A DNA stretch of 64,000 nucleotides from Prorocentrum cordatum (lineage: Eukaryota > Sar > Dinophyceae > Prorocentrales > Prorocentraceae). Every line of letters begins with the position of its first letter. The stretch's first letter is position 1. Where the stretch lies: the NCBI GenBank assembly GCA_963575745.1, contig CAUYUJ010022527.1, positions 58,341 to 122,340 of the forward strand, given 5' to 3'. Shown piece after piece: positions 1 through 12,830 of this stretch. The position numbers were made by a program, and so were the translations under genes. The notes under the pieces were generated by a model. The model was not told where the DNA came from and ran no database searches. It saw only the letters and a program-made list of their open reading frames with translations.

Positions 1-3000
1 ATGGATCAGGGGGGCGTGGATTAGCGACGGGTCCCGTTTCCATGGGGAATCGCGGATTTCTTTTGGAAGCGATAGCCAGGCGATCGCAATCATGGATCAG
101 GGGGGCGTGGATTAGCGACGGGTCACGTTTCCATGGGAAATCGTTGAGTTCTTTTGGGGCGATAGTCAGGCGATCGCAAGCATGGATCAGGGGGGCGTGG
201 ATTAGCGACGGGTCCCGTTTCCATGGGAAATCGCTGATTTCTTTTGGAAGCGATCGTCAGGCGATCGCAAACATGGATCAGGGGGGCGTGGCTTTGCGAC
301 GGGTCCCGTTTCCGTGGGGAATCGCGGATTTCTGTTGGTAGCGATAGTCATGCGATCGCAAGCATGGATCAGGGGGGCGTGGATTAGCGACGGGTCCCGT
401 TTCCATTGGAAATCGCGGATTTCTTCTGGAAGCGATCGTCAGGCGATCGCAAGCATGGGTCAGAGGGGCGTGGATTAGCGACGGGTCCCGTTTCCATGGA
501 AATCGCGGATTTTTTTCGAAAGCGATAGTCAGGCGATCGCAAGCATGGATCAGGGGGGCGTGGATTAGCGACGGGTCCCGTTTCCACAGGAAATCGCGGA
601 TTTCATTTGGAAGTGATAGTCAGGCGATCGCAGGCATGGATCAGGGGGGCGTGGATTAGCGACGGGTCCCGTTTCCATGGAAAATCGCTGATTTCTTTTG
701 GAAGCGGTAGTCAGGCGATCGCAAGCATGGATCAGGGGGGCGTGGATTGGCGATTGGTCCCGTTTCCATGGGAAATCGCGGATTTCATTTGGAAGCGATA
801 GTCAGGCGATCGCAGGCATGGATCAGGGGGGCGTGGATTGGCGACGGGTCCCGTTTCCATGGGAAATCGCTGATTTCGTTTGGAAGCGATAGTCAGGCGA
901 TCGCAAGCATGGATCAGGGGGGCGTGGATTGGCGACGGGTCCCGTTTCCATGGGAAATCGCGGATTTCGTTTGGAAGCGATAGTCAGGCGATCGCAAGCA
1001 TGTATCAGGGGGGGGCGTGGATTCGCGACGGGTCCCGTTTCCATTGGAAATCGCGGATTTCTTTCGGAAGCGATAGCCAGGCGATCGCAAGCATGGATCA
1101 GGAGGGCGTGGATTAGCGACGGGTCCTGTTTCCATGGGGAATCGCGGATTTCTTTTGGAAGCGATAGTCAGGCGATCGCACGCATGGATCAGGGGGGCGT
1201 GGATTGGCGACGGGTCTCGTTTCCATGGGGAATCGCTGATGTCTGTTGGGAGCGATAGTCAGGCGATCGCAAGCATGGATCAGGGGGGCGTGGATTAGCG
1301 ACGGGTCCCGTTTCCATGGGGAATCGCGGATTTCTTTTGGAAGCGATAGCCAGGCGATCGCAAGCATGGATCAGGGGGGCGTGGATTAGCGACGGGTTCC
1401 GTTTCCACAGGAATTCGCTGATTTTTTTTTGGAAGCGATAGTCAGGCGATCGCAGGCATGGATCAGGGGGGGGCGTGGATTAGCGACGGGTCCCGTTTCC
1501 ATGGGAAATCGTTGATTTCTTTTGGAAGCGATAGTCAGGTGATCGCAAGCATGGATCAGGGGGGCGTGGATTAGCGACGGGTCACGTTTCCATGGGGAAT
1601 CGTGGAGTTGTTTTGGAAGCGATAGTCAGGCGATCGCAAGCATGGATCAGGGGGGCGTGGATTGGCAACGGGTCTCGTTTCCATGGGAAATCGCGGATTT
1701 CTGTTGGGAGCGATAGTCAGGCGATCGCAAGCATGGATCAGGGGGGCGTGGATTAGCGACGGGTTCCGTTTCCATGGGAATTCGCTGATTTTTTTTTGGA
1801 AGTGATAGTCAGGCGATCGCAAGCATGGATCAGGGGGGCGTGGATTAGCGACGGGTTCCGTTTCCATGGGGAATCGCGGATTTCTTTTTGGACGCGATAG
1901 CCATGCGACCGCAAGCATGGATCAGGGGGGCGTGGATTAGCGACGGGTCCCGTTTCCATGGAAATCGCGGATTTCTTTTGGACGCGATAGTCAGTCGATC
2001 GCAAGCATGGATCAGGGGGGCGTGGATTAGCGACGGGTCCCGTTTCCATAGGAAATCACAGATTGTTTGAAGCGATCGTCAGGCGATCGCACGCATGGAT
2101 CAGGGGGGCGTGGATTAGCGACTGGTCCCGTTTCCATGGGAAATCGCTGATTTCTTTTGGAAGCGATGGTCAGGCGATCGCAAGCATGGTTCAGGGGGGC
2201 GTGTATTAGCGACGGGTCACGTTTCCATCCATCGAAAATCGCGAATTTCTGTTGGAAGCGATAGTCAGGCGATCGCAGGTGTGGATCGGGGGGGCGTGGA
2301 TTAGCTACGGGTCCCGTTTCCATGGGAAATCGCGGATTCCTTCTTGGAAGCGATAGTCAGACGATCGCAAGCATGGATCAGGGGGGCGTGGATTAGCGAC
2401 GGGTCCCGTTTCCATGGGAAATCGCAGATTTCTTTGGGAAGCGACATTCAGGCGATCGCAAGCATGGATCAGGGGGGCGTGGATTAGCGACGAGTCCCGG
2501 TTCCATGGGAAATCGTGGGTGTCTTTTGGACGCGATAGCCAGACGATCGCAAGCATTGATCAGGGGGGCGTGGATTAACGACGGGTCCCGTTTCCATGGA
2601 AAATCGCGGATGTCTTCTTGGAAGCGATATTCAGGCGATCGCAAGCATGGATCAGGGGGGCGTGGATTAGCGACGGGTCCCCTTTCCATTGGACATCGCT
2701 GATTTCTTTTGGAAGCGATCGTCAGGCGATCGCAAGCATGGACCATGTGTGAGTGGATTAGCGACGGGTACCGTTTCCATGGGGAATCGCAAATTTCTTT
2801 TGGACGCGATAGTCAGGCGATCGCAAGCATGGATCAGGGGGGCGTGGATTAGCGACGGGTCCCGTTTCCATGGGAAATCGCTGATTTCTGTTGGTAGCGA
2901 TAGTCAGGCGATCGCAAGCATGGATCAGGAGGGCGTGGATTGGCGACGGGTCCCGTTTCCATGGGACATCGCTGATTTCGCTTGGAAGCGATAGCCAGGC

Positions 3001-4530
3001 GATCGCAAGCATGGATCAGGGGGGCGTGGATTAGCGACGGGTCCAGTTTCCATGGGAAATCGCGGATTCCTTCTTGGAAGCCATAGTCAGACGATCGCAA
3101 GCATGGATCAGGGGGGCGTGGATTAGCGACGGGTCTCGTTTCCATGGGAAATCGCGGATTTCTTTTGGAAGCGATAGTCAGGCGATCGCAAGCATGGATC
3201 AGGGGTGCGTGGATTAGCGACGGGTCCCGTTTCCATGGGAAATCGCGGATTTCTTTTGGAAGCGATCGCCAGGCGATCGCAAGCATGGATCAGGGGGGCG
3301 TGGATTAGCGACGGGTCCCGTTTCCATTGGAACTCGCGGATTTCTTTTGGAAGCGATAGTCAGGCGATCGCAAGCATGGATCAGGGGGGCGTGGATTCGC
3401 GACGGGTCCCGTTTCCATTGGAAATCGCGGATTTCTTTTGGTAGCGATAGCCAGACGATCGCAAGCATGGATCAGGGGGGCGTGGATTAGCGACGGGTCA
3501 CGTTTCCATGGGAAATCAAATCTTTTGGAAGCGATAGTCAGGCGATCGCAAGCATGGATCAGGGGGGCGTGGATTAGCGACGGGCCCCGTTTCCATATGA
3601 AATCGCGGATTATTTTTGGAAGCGATAGCCAGGCGATCGCAAGCATGGACCAGTGGGGCGTGGATTAGCGACGGGTACCGTTTCCATGGGAAATCGCGGA
3701 TTTCGTTTGGAAGCGATAGTCAGGCGATCGCAAACATGGATCGGGGGGGGGGGGCGTGGATTAGCGACGGGTCCAGTTTCCATTGGAACTCGCGGATTTC
3801 TTGGGAGCGATAGTCAGGCGATCGCAAGCATGGCTCAGGGGGGCGTGGATTAGCGACGGGTCCCGTTTCCATGGGAAATCGTGGATTTCTTTTGGGACGC
3901 GGTAGTCAGGCGATCGCAAGCATGGATCAGGGGGGCGTGGATTAGCGACGGGTCCCGTTTCCATGGGACATCGCTGATTTTTCTTGGAAGCGATAGTCAG
4001 GCGATCGCAAGCATGGATCAGGGGGGCGTGGATTAGCGACGGGTCCCGTTTCCATAGGAAATCACAGATTTCTTTTGGAAGCGATCGTCAGGCGATCGCA
4101 CGCATGGATCAGGGTGGCGTGGATTAGCGACGGGCCCCGTTTCCATATGAAATCGCGGACTATTTTTGGAAGTGATAGCCAGGCGATCGCAAGCATGGAT
4201 CAGGGGGGCGTGGATTAGCGACGGGTCCCGTTTCCATGGGAAATCGCGGATTTCTTTTGGAAGCGATAGTCAGGCGATCACGAGCATGGGTCAGGGGGGC
4301 GTGGATTAGCGACGGGTCCCGTTTCCATGGGAAATCGCGGATTTGTGTTGGAAGCGATAGTCAGGCGATCGTAAGCATGGCTTAAGAGGGGCGTGGATTA
4401 GCGACGGGTCCCGTTTCCATGGGAAATCGCAGATTTCTTTTGAAAGCGATAGTCAGGCGATCGCAAGCATGGACCAGGGGGGCGTGGATTAGCGACGGGT
4501 CCCGTTTCCATGGGAAATCGCGGATTTATT
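1..4530. repeat. 91-bp tandem satellite, left block (about 50 copies)
   Basis: Head-to-tail units of 91 bp run from the first base. Each unit starts ATGGATCAGGGGGGCGTGG and ends GGCGATCGCAAGC. The unit contains three dyads: ACGGG-T-CCCGT, CCATGG and GCGATCGC. Because 91 is not a multiple of three, every reading frame rotates from unit to unit. The many overlapping open frames on both strands are therefore a by-product of the period and not genes. Units differ by scattered substitutions and 1-2 bp indels. In this block most units read GGAAGCGATAG before the GTCAGGCGATCGC segment. No promoter, RNA gene or transposase is visible. Confidence 0.97.
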
Positions 4531-5229
4531 AATCGCTTCGCTCATTCCGCCGGCCCATATTGTCGCACCGTTGTGGGCAAGCCGAGTTTTGGGGTCTCTT
4601 GGGGGCCGTTTTGGGGCCTCTCGGGGCCTCTTTTGGGCCTCTTGGGCGCCTCTTGGGGCGTCTTGGGGGCCTCTTGGGGGCCTCTTGGGGCCTTTTTGGG
4701 GCCTCCTGGGCGCCTTCTGGGGCGGAGGGCTCGATTTTTCAGTTCTCGGTCCCCCTCTTCAGCCCCTCTTGGGCCCGTCTTGGGGCCTCTTGGTCCGTCT
4801 TGGGCGGCACTTGGGCCGTCTTGGGGGCCCTCCTGGGCCGTTCCGGGGCCGTCTTGGGAGCCTCGTGGGCTGTCTTGGAGCGGTCTTGGGGGCCTCTTGG
4901 GCCGTCTTGGAGCGTCCGGAAGCCGAAAAAGCCAGAACGCAAAAAAACATCAACAAAAACAGTGAAAATCAACGATTTTGGCCTCTTGGGGCCCTCTTCG
5001 GAGGCCTCTTGGAAGGCCCTTGGGGCGTCTTGGAGGCCTCTTGGGCTGTCTTGGGGCCCTGTTGGGCGTCTTCGGGCGATCTTTGGCCGTCTCGGGGCCC
5101 TCTTGGACCGTCTTGGAGGCTTCTTGGGGACCCCTTGGCCCGTCCTGGGGCCCTGTAACAGAACTCCGGCATCTCTGGCCCGACCTTGCCGGGACCTTGC
5201 CGGGGTACTTTTCGTCCGGGGACCCCCAG
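4531..5229. repeat. Non-satellite interruption: degenerate TTGGGGCCTC repeat
   Basis: About 700 bp without the 91-bp unit, mostly variations on CTTGGGGGCCTCTTGGGGCC, with an A-rich patch at 4920-4980. The satellite resumes at 5230. The 34 bp before the interruption (4497-4530) and the 34 bp at its right edge (5230-5263) are near-identical, because the array breaks off and restarts at the same point of the unit. Similar sequence occurs at 22080-22700 and 32340-32660, including a shared GATTTTGGC patch after an A-rich run. The long open frames here follow from the G/C-rich repeat, and I do not call a gene. Confidence 0.75.
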
Positions 5230-8200
5230 GGGTCCCGTTTCCATGGGAAATCGCGAATTTATTGTTGGAAGCGATATTCAGGCGATCGCAAGCATGGATC
5301 AGGGGGCGTGGATTAGCGACAGGTCCCTTTTTCCACGGGGAATCACGGATTTCTTTTGGACGCGATAGTCAGGCGATCGCAAGCATGGACCAGGGGGCGT
5401 GGATTAGCGACGGGTCCCGTTTCCATGGGACATCGCGGATTATTTGGGAAACGATAATCAGGCGATCGCAAGCATGGATCTGGGGGGCGTGGATTAGCGA
5501 CGGGTCACGCTTCCATGGGAAATCGCGGATTTCTTTTGGGAACGATAGTCAGGCGATCGCAAGCATGGATCAGGGGGCGTGGATTAGCGACGGGTCCCGT
5601 TTCCATATGAAATCGCAGATTACTTTTGGGAAGCGATATTCAGGCGATCGCAAGCATGGATCAGGGGAGCGTGGATGAGCGACGGGTCTCGTTTCCATGG
5701 GAAATCGTTGATTTCATGTGGAAGCGATAGTCAGGCGATCGCAATCATGTATCAGGGGGGCGTGGATTAGCGACGGGTCCCGTTTCCATTGGAAATCGCG
5801 GATTTTTGGGAAGCGATAGTCAGGCGATCGCAAGCATGGATCGGGGGGGCGTGGATTAGCGACGGGTCACGTTTCCATGGGAAATCTCGGATTTCTTTTG
5901 GAAACGGTAGCCATGCGATCGCAAGCGTGGATCAGGGTGGCGTGGATTAGCGACGGGTCCCGTTTCTAGTGGAAATCGTTGATTTCTTTTGGGCGCGATA
6001 GTCAGGCGATCGCAAGCATGGATCAGGGGGGCGTGTATTAGCGACGGGTCCCGTTTCCATGACGGGAAATCGCTGATTTATTTGGAAACGATAGTCAGGC
6101 GATCGCAAGCATGGATCAGGGGGGCGTGGATTAGCGACGGGCCCTTTTTCCATAGGAAATCGCGGATTTCTTTTGGAAGCGATAGTCAGGCGATCGCAAG
6201 CATGGATCAGGAGGGCGTGGGTTAGCGACGGGTCTCGTTTCCATGGGAAATCGCGGATTTCTTTTGGAAACGATAGTCAGGCGATAGCAAGCATGGATCA
6301 GGGGGGCGTGGATTAGCGACGTGTCCCGTTTCCATGGGGAATCGCGCATTCTTTTTGGAAACCCCTAGTCAGGCGGTCGCAAGCATGGATAAGGGGGGCG
6401 TGGACTAGCGACGGGTCCCGTTTCCATGGGAAATCGCGGATTTCTTTTGGAAACGATAGTCAGAGGATCGCAAGCATGGATCAGGGGGGCGTGGATTAGC
6501 GACGGGTCCCGTTTCCATTGGGAAATCGCGGATTTCTTTGGAAACGATAGTCAGGCGATCGCAAGCATGGAATAGGGGGGCGTGGATTAGCGACGGGTCC
6601 CGTTTCCATAGGAACTCGCGGATTTCTTGGGAAACGATAGTCAGGCGATCGCAAGCATGGATCAGGGGGGCGTGGATTAGCGACGGGTCCCGCTTCCATG
6701 GGAAATCGCGGATTTCTGTTGGAAACGATAGTCAGGCGATCGCAAGCATGGATCAGGGGGGCGTGGATTAGCGACGGGTCCCGTTTCCATGGGAAATCGC
6801 GGATTTCTGTTGGAATCGCGGATTTCGATAGTCAGGCGATCGCAAGCATGGATCAGGGGGGCGTGGATTAGCGACGGGTCCCGTTTCCATGGGAAATTGC
6901 GAATTACTTTTGGAAGCGATGGTCAGGCGATCGCAAGCATGGATCAGGGGGGCGTGGATTAGCGACGGGGCCCGTTTCCATGGGAAATCGCGGATTTCTT
7001 TTGGAAGCGATAGTCAGGCGAATCCAAGCATGGATCAGGGGGGCGTGGATTAGCGACGGGTCCCGTTTCCATAGGAACTCGCTGATTTTTTGGGAAACGA
7101 TAGTCAGGCGATCGCAAGCATGGATCAGGGGGGCGTGGATTAGCGACGGTTTCCATGGGAAATCGCGGATTTCTTTTGGAAACGATCGTCAGGCGATCGC
7201 AAGCATGGATCAGGGGGGCGTGGATTAGCGACGTGTCCCGTTTCCATGGGAAATCGCGGATTGCTTCTGGAAGCGATATTCAGGCGATCGCAAGCATGGA
7301 TCAGGGGGGCGTGTATTAGCGACGGGCCTTGCTTCCATGGGAAATCGCGGATTTCTTTTGGAAGCGATAGTCAGGCGATCGCAAGCATGGATCAGGGGGG
7401 CGTGGATTAGCGACGGGCCCGTTTCCATAGGACATCGCGGATTAGTTGGGAAATGATAGTCAGGCGATCGCAAGCATGGATCAGGGGGGCGTGGATTAGC
7501 GACGGGTCCCGTTTCCATTGGACATCGCGGATTTCTTTTGGAAACGATCGTCAGGCGATCGCAAGCATGGGTCAGGGGGGCGTGGATTAGCGACGGGTCC
7601 CGTTTCAATGGGAACTCGCAGATTTCTTTTGGAAGCGATAGTCAGGCGATCGCAAGCATGGATCAGGGGGGCGTGGATTAGCGACGGGTCCCGTTTCCAT
7701 AGGAACTCGCGGTTTTTTTGGAGACGATAGTCAGGAGATCGCAAGCATGGATCAGGGGGGCGTGGATCCGCGACGGGTCCCGTTTCCATGGGATATCGCG
7801 GAATTCTTTTGGAAACGATAGTCAGGCGATCGCAAGCATGGATCAGGGGGGCGTGGATTAGCCACGGGTCCCGTTTCCATGGGACATCGCGGATTTCTTT
7901 TGGAAACGATAGTCAGGCGATAGCAAGCATGGATCAGGGGGGCGTGGATTAGCGACGTGTCCCGTTTCCATGGGGAATCGTTGATTTCTGTTGGAAACGG
8001 TAGTCAGGCGATCGCAAGCATGGATCAGGGCGGCGTGGATTAGCGACGGGTCACGTTTCCATGGGACATCGCGGATGTTTTTGGGAAACGATAGTCAGGC
8101 GATCGCAAGCATGGATCAGGGGGGCGTGGATTAGCGACGGGTCCCGTTTCCATGGGAAGTCGCGGATTTCATTTGGAAGCGATAGTCAGGCGATGGCAAG

Positions 8201-10909
8201 CATGGATCAGGGGGGCGTGGATTAGCGACGGGTCCCGTTTCCATGGGACATCGCGGATTAGTTGGGAAATGATAGTCAGGCGATCGCAAGCATGGATCAG
8301 GGGGGCGTGGATTAGCCACGGGTCCCGTTTCCATGGGAACTCGCGGATTTCTTTTGGAAGCGATGATCAGACGATCGCATGCATGGATCAGGGGGGCGTG
8401 GACTAGCGACGGGTCACGTTTCCATGGGAACTCGCGGATTTCTTTTGGAAGCGATAGTCAGGCGATCGCAAGCATGGATCAGGGCGGCGTGGATTAGCGA
8501 CGGGTCACGTTTCCATGGGAAATCGCTGATTTCTTTTGGAAACGACGGGTCCCGTTTCCGTGGGAAATCGCGGATTTCTTTTGGAAGCGATAGCCAGTCG
8601 ATCGCAAGCATGGATCAGGCGGGCGTGGATTAGCGACGGGTCCCGTTTCCATGGGAAATCGCGGATTATATACTTTTGGAATCGTTAGTCAGGCGATCGC
8701 AAGCATGGATCAGGGGGGCGTGGGTTAGCGACGGGTCCCGTTTCCATGGGAAATCGCGGATTTCTTTTGGAAACGATCGTCAGGCGATCGTAAGCATGGG
8801 CCAGGGGAGCGGGGACTGGCGACGGGTCCCGTTTCCATGGGAAATCGCGGATTTCTTTTGGACGCGATAGTCAGGCGATGGCAAGCATGGATGAGGGGGG
8901 CGTGGATTAGCGACGGGTCCCGTTTCCATTGGATATCGCGGATTTTTTTGGAAACGATAGTCAGGCGATCGCAAGCATGGATCAGGGGGGCGTGGATTAG
9001 CGACGGGTCCCGTTTCCATGGGACATCGCGGATTTCTTTTGGAAGCGATGATCAGGCGATCGCAAGCATGGATCAGTGGGGCGTGGATTAGCGACGGGTC
9101 CCGTTTCCATGGGAAATCGCGGGTTACTGTTGGAAACGATCGTCAGGCGATCGCAAGCATGGATCAAGGCGGCGTGGATTAGCGACGGGTGCCGTTTCCA
9201 TGGGACATCGGGGATTTTTTGGGGAAACGATAGTCAGGCGATCGCAAGCATGGATCAGGGGGGCGTGGATTAGCGACGGGTCACGTTTCCATGGGAAATC
9301 ATCGCGGATGTTTTTTGGGAAACGATAGTCAGGCGATCGCAAGCATGGATCAGGGGGGCGTGGATTAGCGACGGGTCCCGTTTCCATGGGAAGTCGCGGA
9401 TTTCTTTTGGAAGCGATAGTCAGGCGATCGCAAGCATGGATCAGGGGGGGCGTGGATTAGCGACGGGTCCCGTTTCCATGGGAAATCGCTGATTTCTCTT
9501 GGACACGATAGTCAGGCGATCGCAAGCATGGATCAGGGGGCGTGGATTAGCGACGGGTCCCGTTTCCATGGGAACTCGCGGATTTCTTTTGGAAACGATA
9601 GTCAGGCCATCGCAAGCATGGATCAAGGAGGCGTGGATTAGCGACGGGCCGAGTTTCCATGGGACATCGCGGATTTCTCTTGGAAACGATAGTCAGGCGA
9701 TCGCAAGCATGGATCAGGGGGGCGTGGATTAGCGATTGGTCCCGTTTCCATGGGAAATCGCGGATTTCTTTTGGAAGCGATAGTCAGGCGATCGCGAGCA
9801 TGGATCAAGGAGGCGTGGATTAGCGACGGGTCCCGTTTCCATGGGAAATCGCGGATTTCTTTTGGAAACGATAGTCAGGCGATCGCAAGCATGGATCAGG
9901 GGGGCGTGGATTAGCGACGGGTCCCGTTTCCATGGGAAATCGCGGATTTCTTTTGGAAACGATAGTCAGGCGATCGCAAGCATGGATCAAGGGGGCGTGG
10001 ATTAGCGACGGGTCCCGTTTCCATCGGAAATCGCGGACTTCTTTTGAAAACGATAGTCAGGCGATCGCAAGCATGGATCAGGGGGGCGTGGATTAGCGAC
10101 GGGTCCCGTTTCCATGGGAAGTCGCGGATTTCTTTTGGAAGCGATAGTCAGGCCATCGCAAGCATGGATCAAGGAGGCGTGGATTAGCGACGGGTCCTGT
10201 TTCCATGGGACATCGCGGATTTCTTTCGCAAACGATAATCAGGCGATCGCAAGCATGGGTCAGGGGGGCGTGGATTAGCGACGTGTCCCGTTTCCATGGG
10301 ACATCGCAGATTTTTCTCGGAAGCGATAGTCAGGCGATCGCAAGCATGGATCAGGGGGGCGTGGATTAGCGACGGGTCCCGTTTCCATGGGAAATCGCGG
10401 ATTTCTTTTGGAAGCGATAGTCAGGCGATCGCAAGCATGGATCAGGGCGGCGTGGATTAGCGACGGGTCCCGTTTCCATGGGAACTCGCGGATTTCTTTT
10501 GCAATCGATAGTCAGGCGATCGCAAGCATGGATCAGGGGGGGCGTGGATTAGCGACGTGTCCCGCTTCCATGGGAAATCGCGGATTTCTTTTGAAAGCGA
10601 TAGTCAGGCGATGCCAAGCATGGATCAGGGGGGCGTGGATTAGCGACGGGTCCCGTTTCCATGGGAAATCGCGGATTTCTCTTGGAAGCGATAGCCAGGC
10701 GATCGCAAGCATGGATCAGGCGGATTTCTTTTGGAAACGATAGTCAGGCGATGGCAAGCATGGATCATGGGGGCGCGGATTAACGACGGGTCCCGTTTCC
10801 ATGGGAAATCGCGGATTTCTTTTGGAAGCGATAGTCAGGCGATCGCGAGCATGGATCAAGGGGGCGTGGATTAGCGACGGGTCCCGTTTCCATGGGAAAT
10901 CGCGGATTT
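5230..10909. repeat. 91-bp tandem satellite, right block (about 62 copies)
   Basis: Continuation of the 91-bp satellite. From about 6070 onwards most units carry GGAAACGATAG where the left block has GGAAGCGATAG, and GGGAACTCGCGG or GGGACATCGCGG variants become frequent, so the block behaves as a distinct subfamily. A few units are shortened, for example near 6800-6835, 8545 and 10725. The array ends abruptly at about 10909 after GCGGATTTC. Confidence 0.97.
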
Positions 10910-11221
10910 CCGCCGCCGAGCGAGGCGACACCGGACGCATGGTGCCGCATTCTGGGGGGAGCACCTCCCCCGATCCATGGATCTGGCGGCCGCGTGCCAA
11001 ATCCATGGATCGCTAATCAATGTTTGCGCGTCCCCGATACAGGAGGAATACTCGAAGATTGTTAAAAAATGATCTTGGGGTAGATTTTCGATGATTGTTT
11101 GATTATTTTTGGGCATTTGTTCAAAGTATTTCCTTGGTTTCGTCCAAAATCCGCCTGTGGGAGGACACGCCCGACCTAACCCCAGGGGAGGCGAGGTGAG
11201 GGCGCGAGGGCGCATAACGCG
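10910..11221. other. Unique spacer with a 12-bp palindrome
   Basis: No gene is recognised. The stretch has a perfect palindrome GATCCATGGATC at 10972-10983, an imperfect second copy near 11000, and an AT-richer patch at 11040-11150. Confidence 0.5.
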
Positions 11222-11368
11222 ATAAGCATAAACTTTTGGCGCTCCGCGCGGATTTCTTGGATCCGCGCTGGGGCCCCCCGGCGGCGCCTCCTGGCAATCT
11301 CCGCGCGCCAGAGAGGGGGGGGGGCCAGCGCAGATCCAAGAAATTCGCGCGGAGCGCCAGATGCTTAT
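11222..11368. repeat. Foldback element FB1, copy 1
   Basis: Two arms of about 45 bp (11222-11271 and 11325-11368) are inverted copies with a few mismatches and a short insertion; both contain GGCGCTCCGCGCG and TTTCTTGGAT. The loop contains CCCCCGGCGGCGCC followed by CGCGCGCCAG. The same arm and loop layout recurs at 14934-15060 and 49296-49394. Confidence 0.8.
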
Positions 11369-11639
11369 GTTTATGGCGTTTTTCTTCCTCGAGCGAAGTT
11401 TGGTGACCTGGATGCTTCGGGCGAGCGCCCGCGTGTCTTGGTGTACACGCGTACGGCTCGGCTGCGCGACCCCAAGCGGTCTCTAAGAGCTCGGCCGGGC
11501 GCAGACGCGCGCGCGCGCCGCTGCCCGCACTCGACTTTCTGCGCCCGGTCGCCGCGCGCGGGGCCGCGCGGCCAAAAACGTAGACGCTCTCAGCCAGACG
11601 CGCGGTTGGCGCCAGCACACGTCCTGAGGCTCGTCGGCC

Positions 11640-11750
11640 CTCACGGTGCGGAGGCTTCGGGAGGAGCTGCGCTCGCGCGGGCTGCCGGTCTCGGGCAGGA
11701 AGGCGGAGCTGGTGCGGCGCCTGAACGGCACCAGCTATTCCCGGAAGCTG
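11640..11750 (+). CDS. SAP-domain exon (partial gene)
   Basis: The + frame through 11640 encodes a typical SAP motif: a leucine-rich helix (LTVRRLREELRSRGLPVSG), then basic residues and a second helix (KAELVRRLNG). SAP domains are about 35-residue helix-turn-helix modules that bind DNA or RNA in chromatin-associated and RNA-processing proteins. Only this module is recognisable. Upstream sequence in this frame is not convincing, and downstream sequence enters a duplicated repeat at about 11800, so this is probably one exon of a split gene or a gene fragment. No start codon or splice site can be assigned with confidence, and the boundaries given are approximate. Confidence 0.6.
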
Positions 11751-11799
11751 GGGGGTCCCGCCGCGAGACGGCTTGCAGGGGGTTGGACAAGTCAGAAGA

Positions 11800-12315
11800 G
11801 GAGCATGTGTCGATACCGCTACCCTTCCCTCGTTTCGCCTTTGTTGGGGCCTCTGGGGAGGCCCTCGTCGCCGCGGCTGGATTCGCTTCGGAATTCTGGT
11901 CGGAGCGCACCCCAGGAGAGATCCGTGGAGCAGTGGCATCGGTACCTTTCAGTTTTCCCACTTGCCGCGAGGCTGCTCGCAGAGGAAGGGCAAGGGCGAT
12001 AACGGGCTTTTCCAGGGGTGGGAGGGAGATCGAGCCAGTAACATCACGTTTCGCGCCGGCGCCTTCTGGGACTGTCCAGGAGACGTTACGTTTCCTGGGG
12101 GGGAGGGGAGGGGCGGCTGGGGCTGGCAACGGCCACCATCGCGAAACATAAAGAACGCCTCTACCGATACACTGGTGTCGATTTCGCCTTTTGGGGCCTC
12201 AGGGCAGGCCCTCGTCGCCACCACTGGATTCGCTTCGAATTTCTATTCAGAAGGCACCCCAGGAGAGGTCCGCGGAGAAGCGGTGTTGGTACCTTTCGAT
12301 TTCCCCAGGCTCCAG
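11800..12315. repeat. Tandemly duplicated dispersed repeat (two copies)
   Basis: Copy A (about 11800-11960) and copy B (about 12165-12310) share GGCCTC-GGG-AGGCCCTCGTCGCC, GGATTCGCTTCG, CACCCCAGGAGAG-TCCG-GGAG and GGTACCTTTC in the same order. Part of it (TTCTATTC-GA then GGTCCGCG-AGAAG) also resembles 19760-19810, and AG-TCCGCGGAG followed by TCGG resembles 58085-58110. It is probably a decayed mobile or transcribed repeat. No coding function is recognised. Confidence 0.65.
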
Positions 12316-12660
12316 CCCAGATCTCCGATATGTGTTATTCAGTGCAGGAGCTATTTTCCTCGACTTCGGTTCCTGGGGACCGTCATCGGGTCCCGGGACC
12401 GCCAATGACGCATCCCGGGCGCAGGGTGAGCCGCGGGGAGGGGAATCAGTTGGAAACAGCTTTTCGGAGGATGTCTGGGAATACACCTGCAGGGGTCGTG
12501 TTAGAACGACTCATCCTCCCCCAAATTCCTCCCCCCAATTCCTCCCTCCTTGTAACCCCTTTCCTTCCCTCCTTCTCCTCCCAGTCGTGATTTTGCTCTG
12601 CGGGAGTACATCGTGCACCTTAGGTACCCTTCAGAATCATTGGACGGATATTCACTCCTA
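12316..12660. other. Unassigned spacer
   Basis: I see no gene or repeat of note; the segment is pyrimidine-rich towards its right end. Confidence 0.4.
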
Positions 12661-12667
12661 ATGGCCT

Positions 12668-12830
12668 GAACCTCCTCCTCCTCCTCCTCCTCCTCCTCCT
12701 CCTCCTCCTCCTCCTCCCCCTCCTCCACCTCCTCCTCCTCCTCCTTCTCCTCTCCCCTCTCCCCTCTCACTCTCCCTCTCCTCCTCCTCCTCCTCCTCCT
12801 CCTCCTCCTCCTCCTCCACCTCCTCCTTGT
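12668..12830. repeat. (CTC)n / (TCC)n microsatellite
   Basis: Imperfect CTC repeat with interruptions, pyrimidines on the + strand. The apparent polyserine, polyglutamate and polyglycine frames are artefacts of the triplet repeat. Confidence 0.95.

Noticed and set aside
1-10909. Many overlapping ORFs on both strands in the 91-bp array, and the idea of a CRISPR array
   Set aside because: The period is 3n+1, so frames rotate and open frames arise automatically. Units are contiguous with no variable spacers between conserved repeats, so this is a satellite.
1-10909. GCGATCGC octamers resembling the cyanobacterial HIP1 motif
   Set aside because: They occur only because the octamer is part of the satellite unit; nothing else in the window is cyanobacterial.
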